A DNA stretch of 64,000 bases from Endozoicomonas gorgoniicola (GCF_025562715.2 NZ_JAPFCC010000001.1:2498501-2562500), one strand, 5' to 3'. Shown: positions 35,599 through 44,783, counted from the first letter of the stretch. Made by a program: numbers and translations. Notes: a model not told the origin generated them from the sequence alone.

Positions 35599-35936
35599 TT
35601 CCAGAGTCAAAACCCATGACCGCCCAAAAAGCCAGCATACGCCCCTTAGTGACAGCTGTGACGTAATGGCTTGTAGCAACCTGAAAATGCCTGCCATTCG
35701 GGCGTCAGACTCAACTTACCAGGAATTCGGAACATTTTTTCTGTCAGCCTGTCCAATATTTCAGGCAACAGGATTAACGTTGCTACCACTTTCAAAAATT
35801 GCGTCCATACTTGAGAGCTACTCCATACTTGAAAGCTACCATGGAAGCTAAGCTATTAAATGGCATCTGAGCGAACCAGAGAGTGAGCCAGCTCCCGATT
35901 AGCCTCTAACATGAACGCCTGACGACGGCAGCTGCA
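35599..35936. other. Intergenic region before brnQ with a tandem repeat
   Basis: 338 bp without a convincing gene; reading frames crossing it lack ribosome binding sites. Near its end it holds an 18-bp unit repeated twice in tandem (35804-35839, 17 of 18 identical; unit begins TCCATACTTGA). This could be an operator for brnQ or slippage. Confidence 0.55.
35804..35839. repeat. Two tandem 18-bp repeats upstream of brnQ
   Basis: 35804-35821 and 35822-35839 differ at one position. They end 98 bases before the brnQ ATG, where a regulator could bind. Confidence 0.8.
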
Positions 35937-37271
35937 ATGAAACAAAGATTAAGTCTGCAAAATATTATTGGAATGGGATTCATGGTATTTGCCATGTTTC
36001 TCGGTGCTGGCAACCTGATTTTTCCGCCTCTGGCGGGTCAGCTGGCAGGAACCAACGTCTGGCTGGCAGCTGCCGGATTTCTGGTCACCGGAGTCGGACT
36101 ACCTCTTCTGGGATTGGTCGTCATCGCCAGAGTCGGTGGCGGATTCAACGAAATCACCCGCGAATTGCCAAGGTGGCTGATCATTTCGATGGGCAGCTTT
36201 ATATTCCTGGTGATCGGCCCTCTCTACGCCGTCCCCCGCACCTCAATGGTCGCCTACGAAGTGGGGATAGCGCCTTTTCTCAATTCACCTGACACCCTGT
36301 CCCGCCTGATATTCAGCCTTGTGTTTTTCAGCATCTGCGGTTATCTCTGCCTGAACCCGGGGCGTCTGCTGGAATCTGTCGGCAAGCTGATTACCCCTGC
36401 CCTGATTGCCCTGCTCATTATACTCGGTCTGTCTCCGGTCATAATGCCTCAGGGAACCCCGGTCGAGGCAACAGACAATTATGCTGCTAACCCCTTCCTG
36501 ACCGGTTTCCTTGAAGGCTACCTGACCATGGATGCCCTGGCTGCCCTGATGTTTGGTATCGTCATTATCACCAATCTCCGCTCCCATGGCATAAACTCCA
36601 CCCAGGCCCTGTTCCGCCACAGCGTAGTGACGGCTTTTATAGCCGCAATCGGGCTGGCACTGGTCTATGTTTCACTGTTTTATCTGGGAGCCACCAGTCG
36701 GGATATTGCTCCCAACCCAGATAATGGCGGCCAGATTCTTTCTCTGTATGTCTACGCCCTGTACGGCACCCCGGGCAAAAGCCTGCTGGCAGGTGTGGTG
36801 GCGCTGGCCTGTCTGACAACAGCGGTCGGTTGCATCACGGCCGCTGCAGAGTATTTTGATGGGGTATTCAAACCGTTCAGCTACCGGCCACTGGTTGTTG
36901 CCATCACAGCCTGCTGCATTGCTTTCGCAAACCTCGGGCTGAACCAGATCATTGAGTTATTTATACCTGTTCTGCTGATTCTCTATCCCGTCTGTATTGT
37001 CCTGATATTACTGGGACTGGTGCGGGACCTGTTTGCTAATCCCGTGCTGGTCTATCGCTCTACGCTTTCAGTCGCCCTGATTTTCAGTATTGTTGATACC
37101 ATAAAAGAGGTTCATCATCCGCTGATTATGATGGTAACGTCTTCTTGCCAGCGACTACCCGGGTATGAGTTCAATCTCGGCTGGGCTCTCCCATGCGCTC
37201 TCTGTGTTTTAATGACAGGGATTCTGGGCAAAATAATACCTCAGGAACCTCTGCAGGAAGATCAGGCTTAG
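35937..37271 (+). CDS. brnQ: Branched-chain amino acid transport system II carrier protein
   Basis: Sodium-coupled importer of Leu, Ile and Val (LIVCS family). 444 residues with about twelve hydrophobic segments; starts IIGMGFMVFAMFLGAGNLIFPPLAGQLAG, the conserved unwound first helix that binds substrate and sodium, and contains YAVPRTSMVAYEVG and GRLLESVGKLITPALI. Length is typical. It is a single gene preceded by a tandem repeat. A loose inverted repeat spans its stop codon (37265-37295) but lacks a T-run. Confidence 0.95.
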   Translation: MKQRLSLQNIIGMGFMVFAMFLGAGNLIFPPLAGQLAGTNVWLAAAGFLVTGVGLPLLGLVVIARVGGGFNEITRELPRWLIISMGSFIFLVIGPLYAVPRTSMVAYEVGIAPFLNSPDTLSRLIFSLVFFSICGYLCLNPGRLLESVGKLITPALIALLIILGLSPVIMPQGTPVEATDNYAANPFLTGFLEGYLTMDALAALMFGIVIITNLRSHGINSTQALFRHSVVTAFIAAIGLALVYVSLFYLGATSRDIAPNPDNGGQILSLYVYALYGTPGKSLLAGVVALACLTTAVGCITAAAEYFDGVFKPFSYRPLVVAITACCIAFANLGLNQIIELFIPVLLILYPVCIVLILLGLVRDLFANPVLVYRSTLSVALIFSIVDTIKEVHHPLIMMVTSSCQRLPGYEFNLGWALPCALCVLMTGILGKIIPQEPLQEDQA

Positions 37272-37452
37272 TGAGTTTTTCAAGCAGCTAAGCCTGCACT
37301 TTACCCACCCATATCAATCACCCTCCAAATTTTTCAGCGGGATTGCGGCTGTTCGCCATTGGCAAGTGTCAGGAGTTGCAGTAAGCTGCGCAGCATTTGA
37401 TTGTTTGCCAATCATCTTTAGGTTCATCTATCTAAATCAACAAGTGTTCTCC

Positions 37453-38610
37453 ATGATCCGTTTCCCGGCAATTACCGCTTTGATCCTTACCGCAGCGGCA
37501 CTGACTGGCTGCCAGTCGTTTCCCCCCAAGGAACCACCCGCAGGCACAACAAAAACCAGAGAGGATCGACCTAAGGCTGAAAAACCGGTGTCCAAGCCTC
37601 AGGAAAAACCCACTGTCGAACAGCCTGCACCCGTACCGGAAGTCACCATTACACAGACGTATATACAGACGCCGGCTCATATTGACGGCAAACTGGTGCT
37701 GGGCTTTTCCGAAGAAGGTAAGCTGCCGGACCTGGACCTGACCATGCCTGCAAAAATTGATACCGGGGCTGCCCGCACATCTCTGGATGCACGTAACATA
37801 CAACAGTTTGAACGCGACGGTCGCCCCTGGGTTCGCTTTGAGTTGCCACGCACCAGCAAAGGTGTTCGGAAACTTGAACTGCCGGTCCAGGATTTTATCT
37901 CCATAAAGCGCCCCGATGAAGAATCCCAGCGTCGTCCTGTTGTCAGCCTCACGATCCAGGTAGGTGACCTGACCCAGACGGTTGCTGTATCCCTGAATGA
38001 CCGCAGCAACTTTGAATTCCCAATGCTGATCGGTCGTGACTTCCTTCAGGATCTGGCCATCGCCGACGTTGGCAAAACATACATTGCGACTGAAAAACCA
38101 CTGAAAACAGTACGTCGTACCGTACCCAGGACTTTTGCACACGCCGTCGACCAGACCATCTACCAGAAAGTCAACGTCGCTGGCCTGCCCATTCTTGGAG
38201 CAGTGGAACAGGTTCAGCTCAACGGTGTGGATGAACCCTTACAAGCCCGGGTAGACACGGGTGCAGAAACATCCTCCCTGGATGCCCGTGACCTTGAAGA
38301 ATTCGAGAAAAATGGTCAGCCCTGGGTACGGTTCAAACTGGTTTCCAATGAACAATCCTTCAATCTTGAACTGCCGATAAGCCGTGTTGCCCAGATCAAG
38401 CGCCATGGTGGTCTTGAATCCCAGAGGCGCCCTGTCGTCAGCATAAAGGTCAGGGTAGGCAACATTAACAAAATCACCGAATTCACACTGCGTGACCGCA
38501 GCAGTTACGAGTTTCCAGTCCTGCTTGCAGAACAATTCGTGGCCAACACCGCCCTGGTAGACGTCAGCGAGGAGTATATTGCAGACAAACTGCCAAGAGG
38601 TAATCAATGA
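37453..38610 (+). CDS. Lipoprotein with two tandem retropepsin-like (RimK-associated) protease domains
   Basis: From the ATG at 37453 the 385-residue protein has a lipobox (ALTGC, Cys20), so it is lipid-anchored, then a Pro/Lys-rich linker to residue 70. Two copies of the putative retropepsin domain (PF05618, COG4067, annotated as ATP-dependent zinc protease) follow. Each starts with an Asp-Thr-Gly-Ala motif: AKIDTGAARTSLDAR (Asp103) and ARVDTGAETSSLDAR (Asp268), each followed by WVRFEL/WVRFKL, ESQRRPVVS and DRS-x-(F/Y)EFP blocks. Most homologues have one domain. The two Asp motifs in one chain could build a pepsin-like intramolecular active site. It starts a three-gene operon and overlaps the next gene by four bases (ATGA). 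The ribosome binding site is weak. Confidence 0.88.
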   Translation: MIRFPAITALILTAAALTGCQSFPPKEPPAGTTKTREDRPKAEKPVSKPQEKPTVEQPAPVPEVTITQTYIQTPAHIDGKLVLGFSEEGKLPDLDLTMPAKIDTGAARTSLDARNIQQFERDGRPWVRFELPRTSKGVRKLELPVQDFISIKRPDEESQRRPVVSLTIQVGDLTQTVAVSLNDRSNFEFPMLIGRDFLQDLAIADVGKTYIATEKPLKTVRRTVPRTFAHAVDQTIYQKVNVAGLPILGAVEQVQLNGVDEPLQARVDTGAETSSLDARDLEEFEKNGQPWVRFKLVSNEQSFNLELPISRVAQIKRHGGLESQRRPVVSIKVRVGNINKITEFTLRDRSSYEFPVLLAEQFVANTALVDVSEEYIADKLPRGNQ

Positions 38611-40142
38611 AAGGCCGTTTTCAACTCAGTCTGGCTGTAGTGCTGCTTGTCGCACTCGGGCTGGGTCTCACTCTTTACAAGCATTTTGCTTTAGGCTTTC
38701 CACTGCTCCGGGGGGAAACCAATACGATATGGAGCATTGAAGCCGATGTTGAATTTATGGCCGACGGTGGCCCTGTCAAGGCAACCCTGACGTTGCCGGC
38801 CCATCAGTCTGACGTGCGTATCCTGGATGAATCTTTCGCTTCTCCAGGGTATGGCATCAACCAGTTTGACGATAATGGTCAGCGACGGGCGGAATGGAGC
38901 ATCCGTGAAGCCAAAGGCCGCCAGACACTGTACTATAAGGTCAACCTGTATCCTGATTCTGTCAGCGACCCGGATCGTGAGCCTCCGGTAGAAAACGACA
39001 CTCTGACCGTAAAACCAAGATTGCCAGAGCCCTATCAGACTGCAGCTGATAGTCTGCTCGAATCCGTAACCGAGCGCTCTGCTGATGCCCGCAGTTTTGC
39101 CGGAACACTAATCACCGAACTCCTGAATCCAAGCCCGAGCCAGAACACCAACATGCTGCTGGGCATGATCGATAATCGTGAAAGCCGTACACGCCTGCTG
39201 ATTGACCTGTTAACCATGGCTGATATTCCGGTTCGCATGGTCAGGGGTCTGTATCTGGAAGACGGCCGTCGTCGCCAACCGATGCTGGACATGCTGGAAG
39301 TCTACACCAGTGATGGCTGGCTGATGTTTGATCCGGTCACCGGTGAATCCGGCAACCCTGCCAACTTCTTCCTGTGGCAACGGGGAGGTAAATCCATGCT
39401 GGATGTGATGGGCGGCACCCAATCAAGTGTTAGCTTCTCCATGATCTCCCAGGCGGTTCCAGCCCGTGATCTGGCTATCCGCAACTCTCAGGCGGACCAG
39501 GTGGCGCTGGTTGACTTTTCAATCTATGACCTGCCCCTGGAAGTTCAGAACGCTTTCAAAAACATTCTGCTGATCCCTATCGGAGCGCTCGTTGTACTGT
39601 TTATGCGGATTATTGTTGGTCTACGTACATCAGGCACCTTCATGCCAGTACTGATCTCGGTGGCCTTTCTGGAAACCCAGCTGCTACCGGGCCTGACCAT
39701 CTTTATCACCATTGTCTCCATCGGCCTGTGGATTCGCTCGATACTCAGTCAGTTAAACATGCTTCTGGTGGCCAGGCTGGCAGCCGTTATGATCGTGGTC
39801 ATTGGCATTATGGGTGCCATGAGCATCCTGAGCTGGAAACTGGGTATCACACAGGCACTGACCGTCACCTTCTTCCCAATGATTATTCTGGCATGGACCA
39901 TCGAAAGAATGTCCATCCTGTGGGAAGAAGAAGGTCCAAAAGATGTGGTTATAGAAGGCTTTGGCAGTCTGTTAGTGGCGTCCATCAGCTACCTGCTGAT
40001 GTCCAACCCAACCGTTGAACACCTGACGTTCAACTTCCCGGAACTTCTGTTTGCCGTTCTGGGTATTACCCTGATGCTTGGTCAGTACACCGGTTACCGT
40101 CTGCTGGAATTGCGACGCTTCAGACCTCTGGCTCAGGGGTAA
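38607..40142 (+). CDS. Inactive transglutaminase-like protein fused to seven membrane helices
   Basis: A 511-residue inner-membrane protein. One N-terminal helix (residues 7-27), a periplasmic region to about residue 310 with a transglutaminase-like core (TRLLIDLLTMADIPVRMVRGLYLEDGRRRQ...MLEVYTSDGWLMFDPVTG), then seven hydrophobic helices. The position normally held by the catalytic Cys, before the LLDLLT-type helix, is not Cys, in line with the family name. These proteins are found between a RimK-like ATP-grasp ligase and a retropepsin-like protease, exactly as here. The complex is thought to modify a peptide or protein by amide ligation; the substrate is unknown. Confidence 0.9.
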   Translation: MKGRFQLSLAVVLLVALGLGLTLYKHFALGFPLLRGETNTIWSIEADVEFMADGGPVKATLTLPAHQSDVRILDESFASPGYGINQFDDNGQRRAEWSIREAKGRQTLYYKVNLYPDSVSDPDREPPVENDTLTVKPRLPEPYQTAADSLLESVTERSADARSFAGTLITELLNPSPSQNTNMLLGMIDNRESRTRLLIDLLTMADIPVRMVRGLYLEDGRRRQPMLDMLEVYTSDGWLMFDPVTGESGNPANFFLWQRGGKSMLDVMGGTQSSVSFSMISQAVPARDLAIRNSQADQVALVDFSIYDLPLEVQNAFKNILLIPIGALVVLFMRIIVGLRTSGTFMPVLISVAFLETQLLPGLTIFITIVSIGLWIRSILSQLNMLLVARLAAVMIVVIGIMGAMSILSWKLGITQALTVTFFPMIILAWTIERMSILWEEEGPKDVVIEGFGSLLVASISYLLMSNPTVEHLTFNFPELLFAVLGITLMLGQYTGYRLLELRRFRPLAQG

Positions 40143-40148
40143 CGGGCT

Positions 40149-41132
40149 ATGGAAGTCATTCGTCGTTTTATTGACAGCTTTGCCAAACCCGGCCAGCTTC
40201 GGGAAGCTGGTATTCTGAGCATGAACAGCCGCAACCTCGACTATGTCATCAAGTACAACCCCAGAAGGCTGCTGCCACAGGTGGATAACAAACTCACCAC
40301 CAAGCAGATGGCACAGCAGGCAGGCGTTGCTGTGCCTGAGTTGCTGGGCGTGGTTTCCTACCAGTCCGAGATTAAAAATCTCAGTCAGTTACTGGCTGCC
40401 CACGAACACTTTGTGATCAAACCCGCCCAGGGCAGCGGCGGCAAGGGTATTCTGGTGATCACCGGCAGAGACGGTGACCGCTATGTCAAAGCCAGTGGCG
40501 ACACCCTTGAGTTCGAGGATATCAATCGACATGTGTCGAATATTCTGGGCGGCCTGTATTCCCTTGGCGGCAAATCCGATGTTGCCATGATCGAAGGTTT
40601 AATTCAGGCGGACCCGGTATTTAACGACTACAGCTTCGAGGGTGTACCCGACATCCGCATGATTGTTTTCCGGGGTTTCCCGGTGATGGCCATGCTGCGA
40701 CTCGCCACCCGGGCCTCCGATGGTAAAGCGAATCTGCATCAGGGTGCAGTAGGTGTTGGACTGGATATAGCCACCGGCAAAAGCCTCCGGGCGGTGCAGT
40801 TTGATAGCCCTATCAAGCTTCACCCCGATACCCGGCACAGCTTTGAAAGCCTGCAGGTACCCCACTGGGACCGTCTGCTGGAACTGACGGCTGCCTGCTA
40901 CGGCATGACCGGACTGGGTTATCTGGGTGTCGACATGGTTCTCGACAAGCATCTTGGGCCACTGATTCTGGAACTGAATGCACGACCAGGGCTGGCTATT
41001 CAGATTGCCAACGGCTGCGGCATTCATCCAAGATTGCAAAAGATCGAAGCCATGCCCGACTGGAATATTCCAATACCAGAACGGGTCATTTTTTCCAAAC
41101 AGCATTTCACCAGCCAGCACTTTTCCAGCTAG
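40149..41132 (+). CDS. RimK-like ATP-grasp alpha-L-glutamate ligase-type protein
   Basis: A 327-residue ATP-grasp enzyme. MNSRNLDYVIKYNPRRLLPQVDNKLTTKQMAQQAGVAVPEL is the preATP-grasp part; FVIKPAQGSGGKGILVI carries the nucleotide-binding Lys and glycine loop; DIRMIVFRGFPVMAMLRLA and the metal site LGYLGVDMVLD...PLILELNARPGLAIQIANG complete it. Members of this subfamily occur with the two preceding genes. The chemistry would be ATP-dependent amide bond formation between a carboxylate and an amino acid such as glutamate. The stop codon falls inside a 15-bp tandem repeat, so the C-terminal tail can change by slippage. Confidence 0.9.
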   Translation: MEVIRRFIDSFAKPGQLREAGILSMNSRNLDYVIKYNPRRLLPQVDNKLTTKQMAQQAGVAVPELLGVVSYQSEIKNLSQLLAAHEHFVIKPAQGSGGKGILVITGRDGDRYVKASGDTLEFEDINRHVSNILGGLYSLGGKSDVAMIEGLIQADPVFNDYSFEGVPDIRMIVFRGFPVMAMLRLATRASDGKANLHQGAVGVGLDIATGKSLRAVQFDSPIKLHPDTRHSFESLQVPHWDRLLELTAACYGMTGLGYLGVDMVLDKHLGPLILELNARPGLAIQIANGCGIHPRLQKIEAMPDWNIPIPERVIFSKQHFTSQHFSS

Positions 41133-41151
41133 CACTTTTCCAGCTAGCACT
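41110..41151 (+). repeat. 15-bp tandem repeat across the ATP-grasp stop codon
   Basis: Nearly three units of CCAGC(C/T)AGCACTTTT. A C-to-T difference turns the second unit's Gln codon into the TAG stop at 41130-41132. Confidence 0.85.
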
Positions 41152-41171
41152 GCAAGTAGCTATATTCATAC

Positions 41172-41195
41172 AGCCCGCACTTTTGCGGGCTTTCT
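41172..41195 (+). terminator. Rho-independent terminator of the ATP-grasp operon
   Basis: Eight-bp stem AGCCCGCA / TGCGGGCT with a 4-nt loop, followed by TTTCTG. It lies 40 bases after the ATP-grasp stop, closing the three-gene operon. Confidence 0.85.
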
Positions 41196-41289
41196 GTCTG
41201 GTGGCACATTAAAAACAGCTATGTAACAATTAATCGATATAGTCTGATAACAAACTCACATCATATAGCCACCACGGAAGGAAGCTGCA

Positions 41290-42681
41290 ATGATTAAAAA
41301 GGCATATCTGTATCTTCCCCTTGGCGCACACCTCATCTCCATAAGCCTGCTTCTGGTTGCCCTGAACGGGAGCCTGTTCCGGCTGATTCCCTTCAACGTT
41401 GACCCTGGCCACCTGGTCTCCATTGTGACTATATTGACCATGCTGTCTGCCCTCGCCTGCTATCTGAATCTGTTTCGCGTCACCCGGCTGACCCCAAAGA
41501 AAATAATGACCCTTTCCGGCGCAACACTGGTTGCCAGCGGCCTCATTTTTGGCTTTGTGTTTGCGGCTGATACTACCGTTCCATCTCTTCCACTGGTGCT
41601 ATTACTCTGCCTTCAGTCAATATCCCTGACCCTTTTGCACTACCTGCTTCAACCAGGACAGAAGAAACAGCCATTCACAGTTAATCTAATTAAAGGCGCA
41701 GAGAGCACACGCAGGGTATTCAGCCAGCACTTCAGGGAAAGCCTGCTTCAGCTAAACCAGCAAGACGACAACAATGAACTGACCGAACAGATTCTTGAGA
41801 TCATTGATGCCACATTACACAAAACGCCAGCTGTTTTACTTCAGTATGAGAACAACGAATGGCAACTCAACAGCTACTCAGCGAAAGCAAAGCAGCAGGT
41901 TGACAGGGAACTGGAACAGTTTGTTTCGCCACTGACACAGCTGATCGATCATGATTCTGATGACCAGGTCCATTTTCAGGATAAACAGGGCAACAGTTTC
42001 TGGGGCTTCCACTTAAACGATGACGCTGAGCGTCAGCTTTTTCTGGTACTGTTTCCAGGAAAATATCAGCGGGAAACGATTACCCGACAACAGGCGCTTG
42101 ATCTGTGCAGCCACATTAAAACCATTTTAAAAGCAAATCAGCAAACCCGCTTCTGGCAATTACAGGCCAGCCTGGACCCACTGACAGGCCTGCTAAACCG
42201 CAACCGCTTCTTTCAGGAAGCAGAACAACAGATTGAAGCCTGCAAACAACAGCAGTTGCCCTGCTGCCTTTTATTCGTCGATATTGATGATTTCAAACGA
42301 ATCAACGACCAGTTCGGCCACCCGACCGGTGACAGGATTCTGGTTGAGATTGCCCATCAAATCAAAGACAGCCTGCGCCAACAGGATCTGATTGCCCGTT
42401 ACGGCGGAGAGGAGTTTGTCATTCTGCTGCCCGTGACCTCTGCGTGGCAGGGAACCCGGATTGCAGAAAGGGTTCGTAACCGTGTTCAACAATATAATGC
42501 CAGCCCGCTCCCTGTGACCCTGAGCCTGGGACTGTCGGCAATGACGGGGGAAACAGGCAGCCTCAATCAGCTGATCAATGAAGCTGACAACGCCATGTAC
42601 ACAGCCAAGAAACACGGCAAGAATCGGCTGGAAGCTGGCCCTTCCTGCTCAGACCTTCGATTAAACTGGCAAGAGAGCTAA
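41290..42681 (+). CDS. Membrane-anchored diguanylate cyclase (GGDEF)
   Basis: Makes cyclic di-GMP from two GTP. 463 residues: four hydrophobic segments in the first 120 residues, a GAF-like or unclassified cytoplasmic region (about 140-290) and a C-terminal GGDEF domain with DPLTGLLNRNRF, FVDIDDFKRINDQFGHPTGD and the active-site loop RYGGEEFVILLP near residue 371. The RQQD five residues before GGEEF is an intact inhibitory I-site, so product feedback is expected. GGAAGG precedes the ATG. No EAL domain. It may respond to a membrane or redox signal, being upstream of cydABX, but is not shown to be coupled to it. Confidence 0.93.
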   Translation: MIKKAYLYLPLGAHLISISLLLVALNGSLFRLIPFNVDPGHLVSIVTILTMLSALACYLNLFRVTRLTPKKIMTLSGATLVASGLIFGFVFAADTTVPSLPLVLLLCLQSISLTLLHYLLQPGQKKQPFTVNLIKGAESTRRVFSQHFRESLLQLNQQDDNNELTEQILEIIDATLHKTPAVLLQYENNEWQLNSYSAKAKQQVDRELEQFVSPLTQLIDHDSDDQVHFQDKQGNSFWGFHLNDDAERQLFLVLFPGKYQRETITRQQALDLCSHIKTILKANQQTRFWQLQASLDPLTGLLNRNRFFQEAEQQIEACKQQQLPCCLLFVDIDDFKRINDQFGHPTGDRILVEIAHQIKDSLRQQDLIARYGGEEFVILLPVTSAWQGTRIAERVRNRVQQYNASPLPVTLSLGLSAMTGETGSLNQLINEADNAMYTAKKHGKNRLEAGPSCSDLRLNWQES

Positions 42682-42757
42682 TTCCGCAGAATATTATTCT
42701 TTAAATTACAAAATAAAGATGATAATTCTCTATTAATTCAGTTGATTTGCATCTTTA

Positions 42758-42771
42758 TTGATTTATATCAA
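42758..42771. promoter_or_regulatory. Perfect FNR/ANR box upstream of cydABX
   Basis: TTGATTTATATCAA matches the FNR consensus TTGAT-N4-ATCAA at every position. A TAGAAT at 42814-42819 with TTCAGA 17 bases upstream could be the -10 and -35; the box would then be centred near -61, a class I activator position. Low-oxygen induction of the bd oxidase by FNR/ANR is known in relatives; for this gene it is inferred. Confidence 0.85.
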
Positions 42772-42825
42772 ATTAAAGACTTTGCCGAAGTTCAGATACG
42801 TACTAAAACGCTGTAGAATGCGATC

Positions 42826-43190
42826 TATCTCAAAGGATGTCCGCAGACGCAGTACATCCCCCTATTCAATATCAACCTGCAGTATCGGTTCTGTTTGATA
42901 TGTAAACAGTCGATAGGCACATAGAATAACAACCAGGAACAATGGATCGCGGGATTACTGCCAAGGGAAGGTATGCCGGGGACTACAGTACGTATCCCCG
43001 GGCTGAATGCATCGTGATGCATTATCCTGATCCAAAGCACACCACCGTCCGTATAATTGCAGGCAACATGCCCTGCTTATGCTGTGTCATGATGCAAAGA
43101 TCAGTTTAGTGGTTGCCGGCAGGAAGCCGCTTCTTCCCGGGTCTCGTGGAAACCGGAGTAAGTTTCCCAGAAGATGTCACGAGGAACGTT
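42826..43190 (+). other. Long hairpin-rich 5' leader of cydA
   Basis: About 365 nt between the likely promoter and the cydA ATG. It shows three clean hairpins in series: 42976-43001 (CCGGGGA / TCCCCGG), 43006-43023 (AATGCAT / ATGCATT) and 43143-43183 (CTCGTG / CACGAG with an inner GAAAC / GTTTC pair). The last one includes GAG of the cydA ribosome binding site GAGG (43181-43184), so folding would hide the translation start. A 55-codon frame with a fair ribosome binding site runs 42942-43109 inside the leader. Confidence 0.5.
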
Positions 43191-44783
43191 ATGATCCCCG
43201 CAGAAGTCATTGACCTGTCGCGCTTTCAGTTTGCCACAACAGCGCTCTATCACTTTCTATTCGTCCCACTGACCCTGGGCATGACTTTCATGCTCGCCAT
43301 TATGGAGTCGGTTTATGTCATGACCGGCAAACAGGTCTACAAGGATATGACCCGTTTCTGGGGCAAACTGTTTGGCATCAACTTTGCTCTGGGTGTTGCC
43401 ACCGGCCTGACCATGGAGTTTCAGTTTGGTACCAACTGGTCTTTTTATTCCTATTACGTTGGCGATATTTTTGGTGCTCCACTGGCTATTGAAGCCCTGA
43501 TGGCGTTTTTCCTGGAGTCTACGTTTGTCGGTATGTTTTTCTTTGGCTGGGATCGCCTCAGTAAAGTCAAGCACCTCGCCTGTACCTGGCTGATGGCTAT
43601 TGGCACTAACTTATCTGCACTCTGGATTCTGGTGGCCAATGCCTGGATGCAAAACCCGGTTGGCGCTGAATTCAATTTCGAAACCATGCGCATGGAAATG
43701 ACCAGCTTTGCCGACCTGTTCTTTAACCCGGTTGCACAGGTCAAATTCGTGCATACTGTGGCAGCGGGTTATACCACGGGTGCTATTTTCGTACTGGCCA
43801 TCAGTGCTTACTACCTGCTGAACAAGCGTGACATTGGCTTTGCCCGTCGCTCTTTTGCCATTGCCGCAGGCTTTGGCACCGCCGCCATCCTCTCCACCAT
43901 ACTGCTGGGCGATGAATCCGGCTATGAACTGGGTGACGTGCAACAGGTTAAACTGGCTACCATTGAAGCCGAGTGGCATACCCAGCCAGCCCCGGCCAGC
44001 TTTACGGTAATTGGCATTCCTGACCAGGAAAAAATGGAAACCAACTATGCCATAAAAGTACCCTACATGATGGGTCTGATTGCAACCCGTTCTCTAGATG
44101 AAGAAGTTCCCGGCATCAAAGACCTGATTGCCGATAAGATGGTTCGGATCGAAAATGGCAAAAAAGCGGTTGCACTTCTCGACCAGTTAAAATCTCCCGG
44201 TGGCAACACACCTGAAAATCGCGACGCTTTTTCAGATGTCGTTGATGACCTGGGTTATGGATTACTGCTGACTCGATACACCCACGATATTCCCAATGCA
44301 ACTCCTGCCATGGTTAAACAGGCTGCACATGACGCTATTCCGACCGTCTGGCCGCTGTTTTTCTCATTCCGAATTATGGTTGGCTGCGGCGTGGTCATGC
44401 TGCTGTTGCTGGTGACAGCCTTTTATAAAACAGCCCGTCGCACAGAATACAAGAGCAAGCTGTTCCTGAAACTGTGTCTATGGTCGCTCCCCCTGCCTTT
44501 CATTGCCTGTGAAATGGGCTGGTTTGTCGCTGAATATGGACGTCAGCCATGGTCTATTTCCGGTATTCTGCCCACCTACCTGTCGGCCTCCAGTCGTACA
44601 GTAACTGACTTATATCTCAGTATTGCCGGTTTCACTCTGTTCTACAGTATTTTTGCGATCATCGAAGTCTGGCTGATGGTGAAATTTTCCAAACAGGGTC
44701 CAAGCAGTCTGCACACCGGACGCTATCATTTTGAACGACCACAAGCCATTACCAGCAATGAGCTTTCTGCACAACAGGCATAA
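43191..44783 (+). CDS. cydA: Cytochrome bd-I ubiquinol oxidase subunit I
   Basis: Quinol-oxidising heme subunit that reduces oxygen to water at low oxygen. 530 residues from the ATG at 43191 (GAGG upstream). The heme ligand His near residue 19 lies in ALYHFLFVPLTLG, another in KFVHTVAAGYTTGA, then the long periplasmic Q-loop (VQQVKLATIEAEWHTQPAPASF onward), KRYT-like RYTHDIPNAT and GWFVAEYGRQPWSISGILPT. It aligns with the E. coli enzyme over its whole length, so it is of the bd-I type rather than short-loop CioA. A longer in-frame reading from 43113 is leader sequence. Confidence 0.97.
   Translation: MIPAEVIDLSRFQFATTALYHFLFVPLTLGMTFMLAIMESVYVMTGKQVYKDMTRFWGKLFGINFALGVATGLTMEFQFGTNWSFYSYYVGDIFGAPLAIEALMAFFLESTFVGMFFFGWDRLSKVKHLACTWLMAIGTNLSALWILVANAWMQNPVGAEFNFETMRMEMTSFADLFFNPVAQVKFVHTVAAGYTTGAIFVLAISAYYLLNKRDIGFARRSFAIAAGFGTAAILSTILLGDESGYELGDVQQVKLATIEAEWHTQPAPASFTVIGIPDQEKMETNYAIKVPYMMGLIATRSLDEEVPGIKDLIADKMVRIENGKKAVALLDQLKSPGGNTPENRDAFSDVVDDLGYGLLLTRYTHDIPNATPAMVKQAAHDAIPTVWPLFFSFRIMVGCGVVMLLLLVTAFYKTARRTEYKSKLFLKLCLWSLPLPFIACEMGWFVAEYGRQPWSISGILPTYLSASSRTVTDLYLSIAGFTLFYSIFAIIEVWLMVKFSKQGPSSLHTGRYHFERPQAITSNELSAQQA

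Noticed and set aside
42838..42906. 22-codon frame right after the cyd promoter (MSADAVHPPIQYQ...)
   Set aside because: Ribosome binding site abuts the ATG with no spacing and nothing supports translation.
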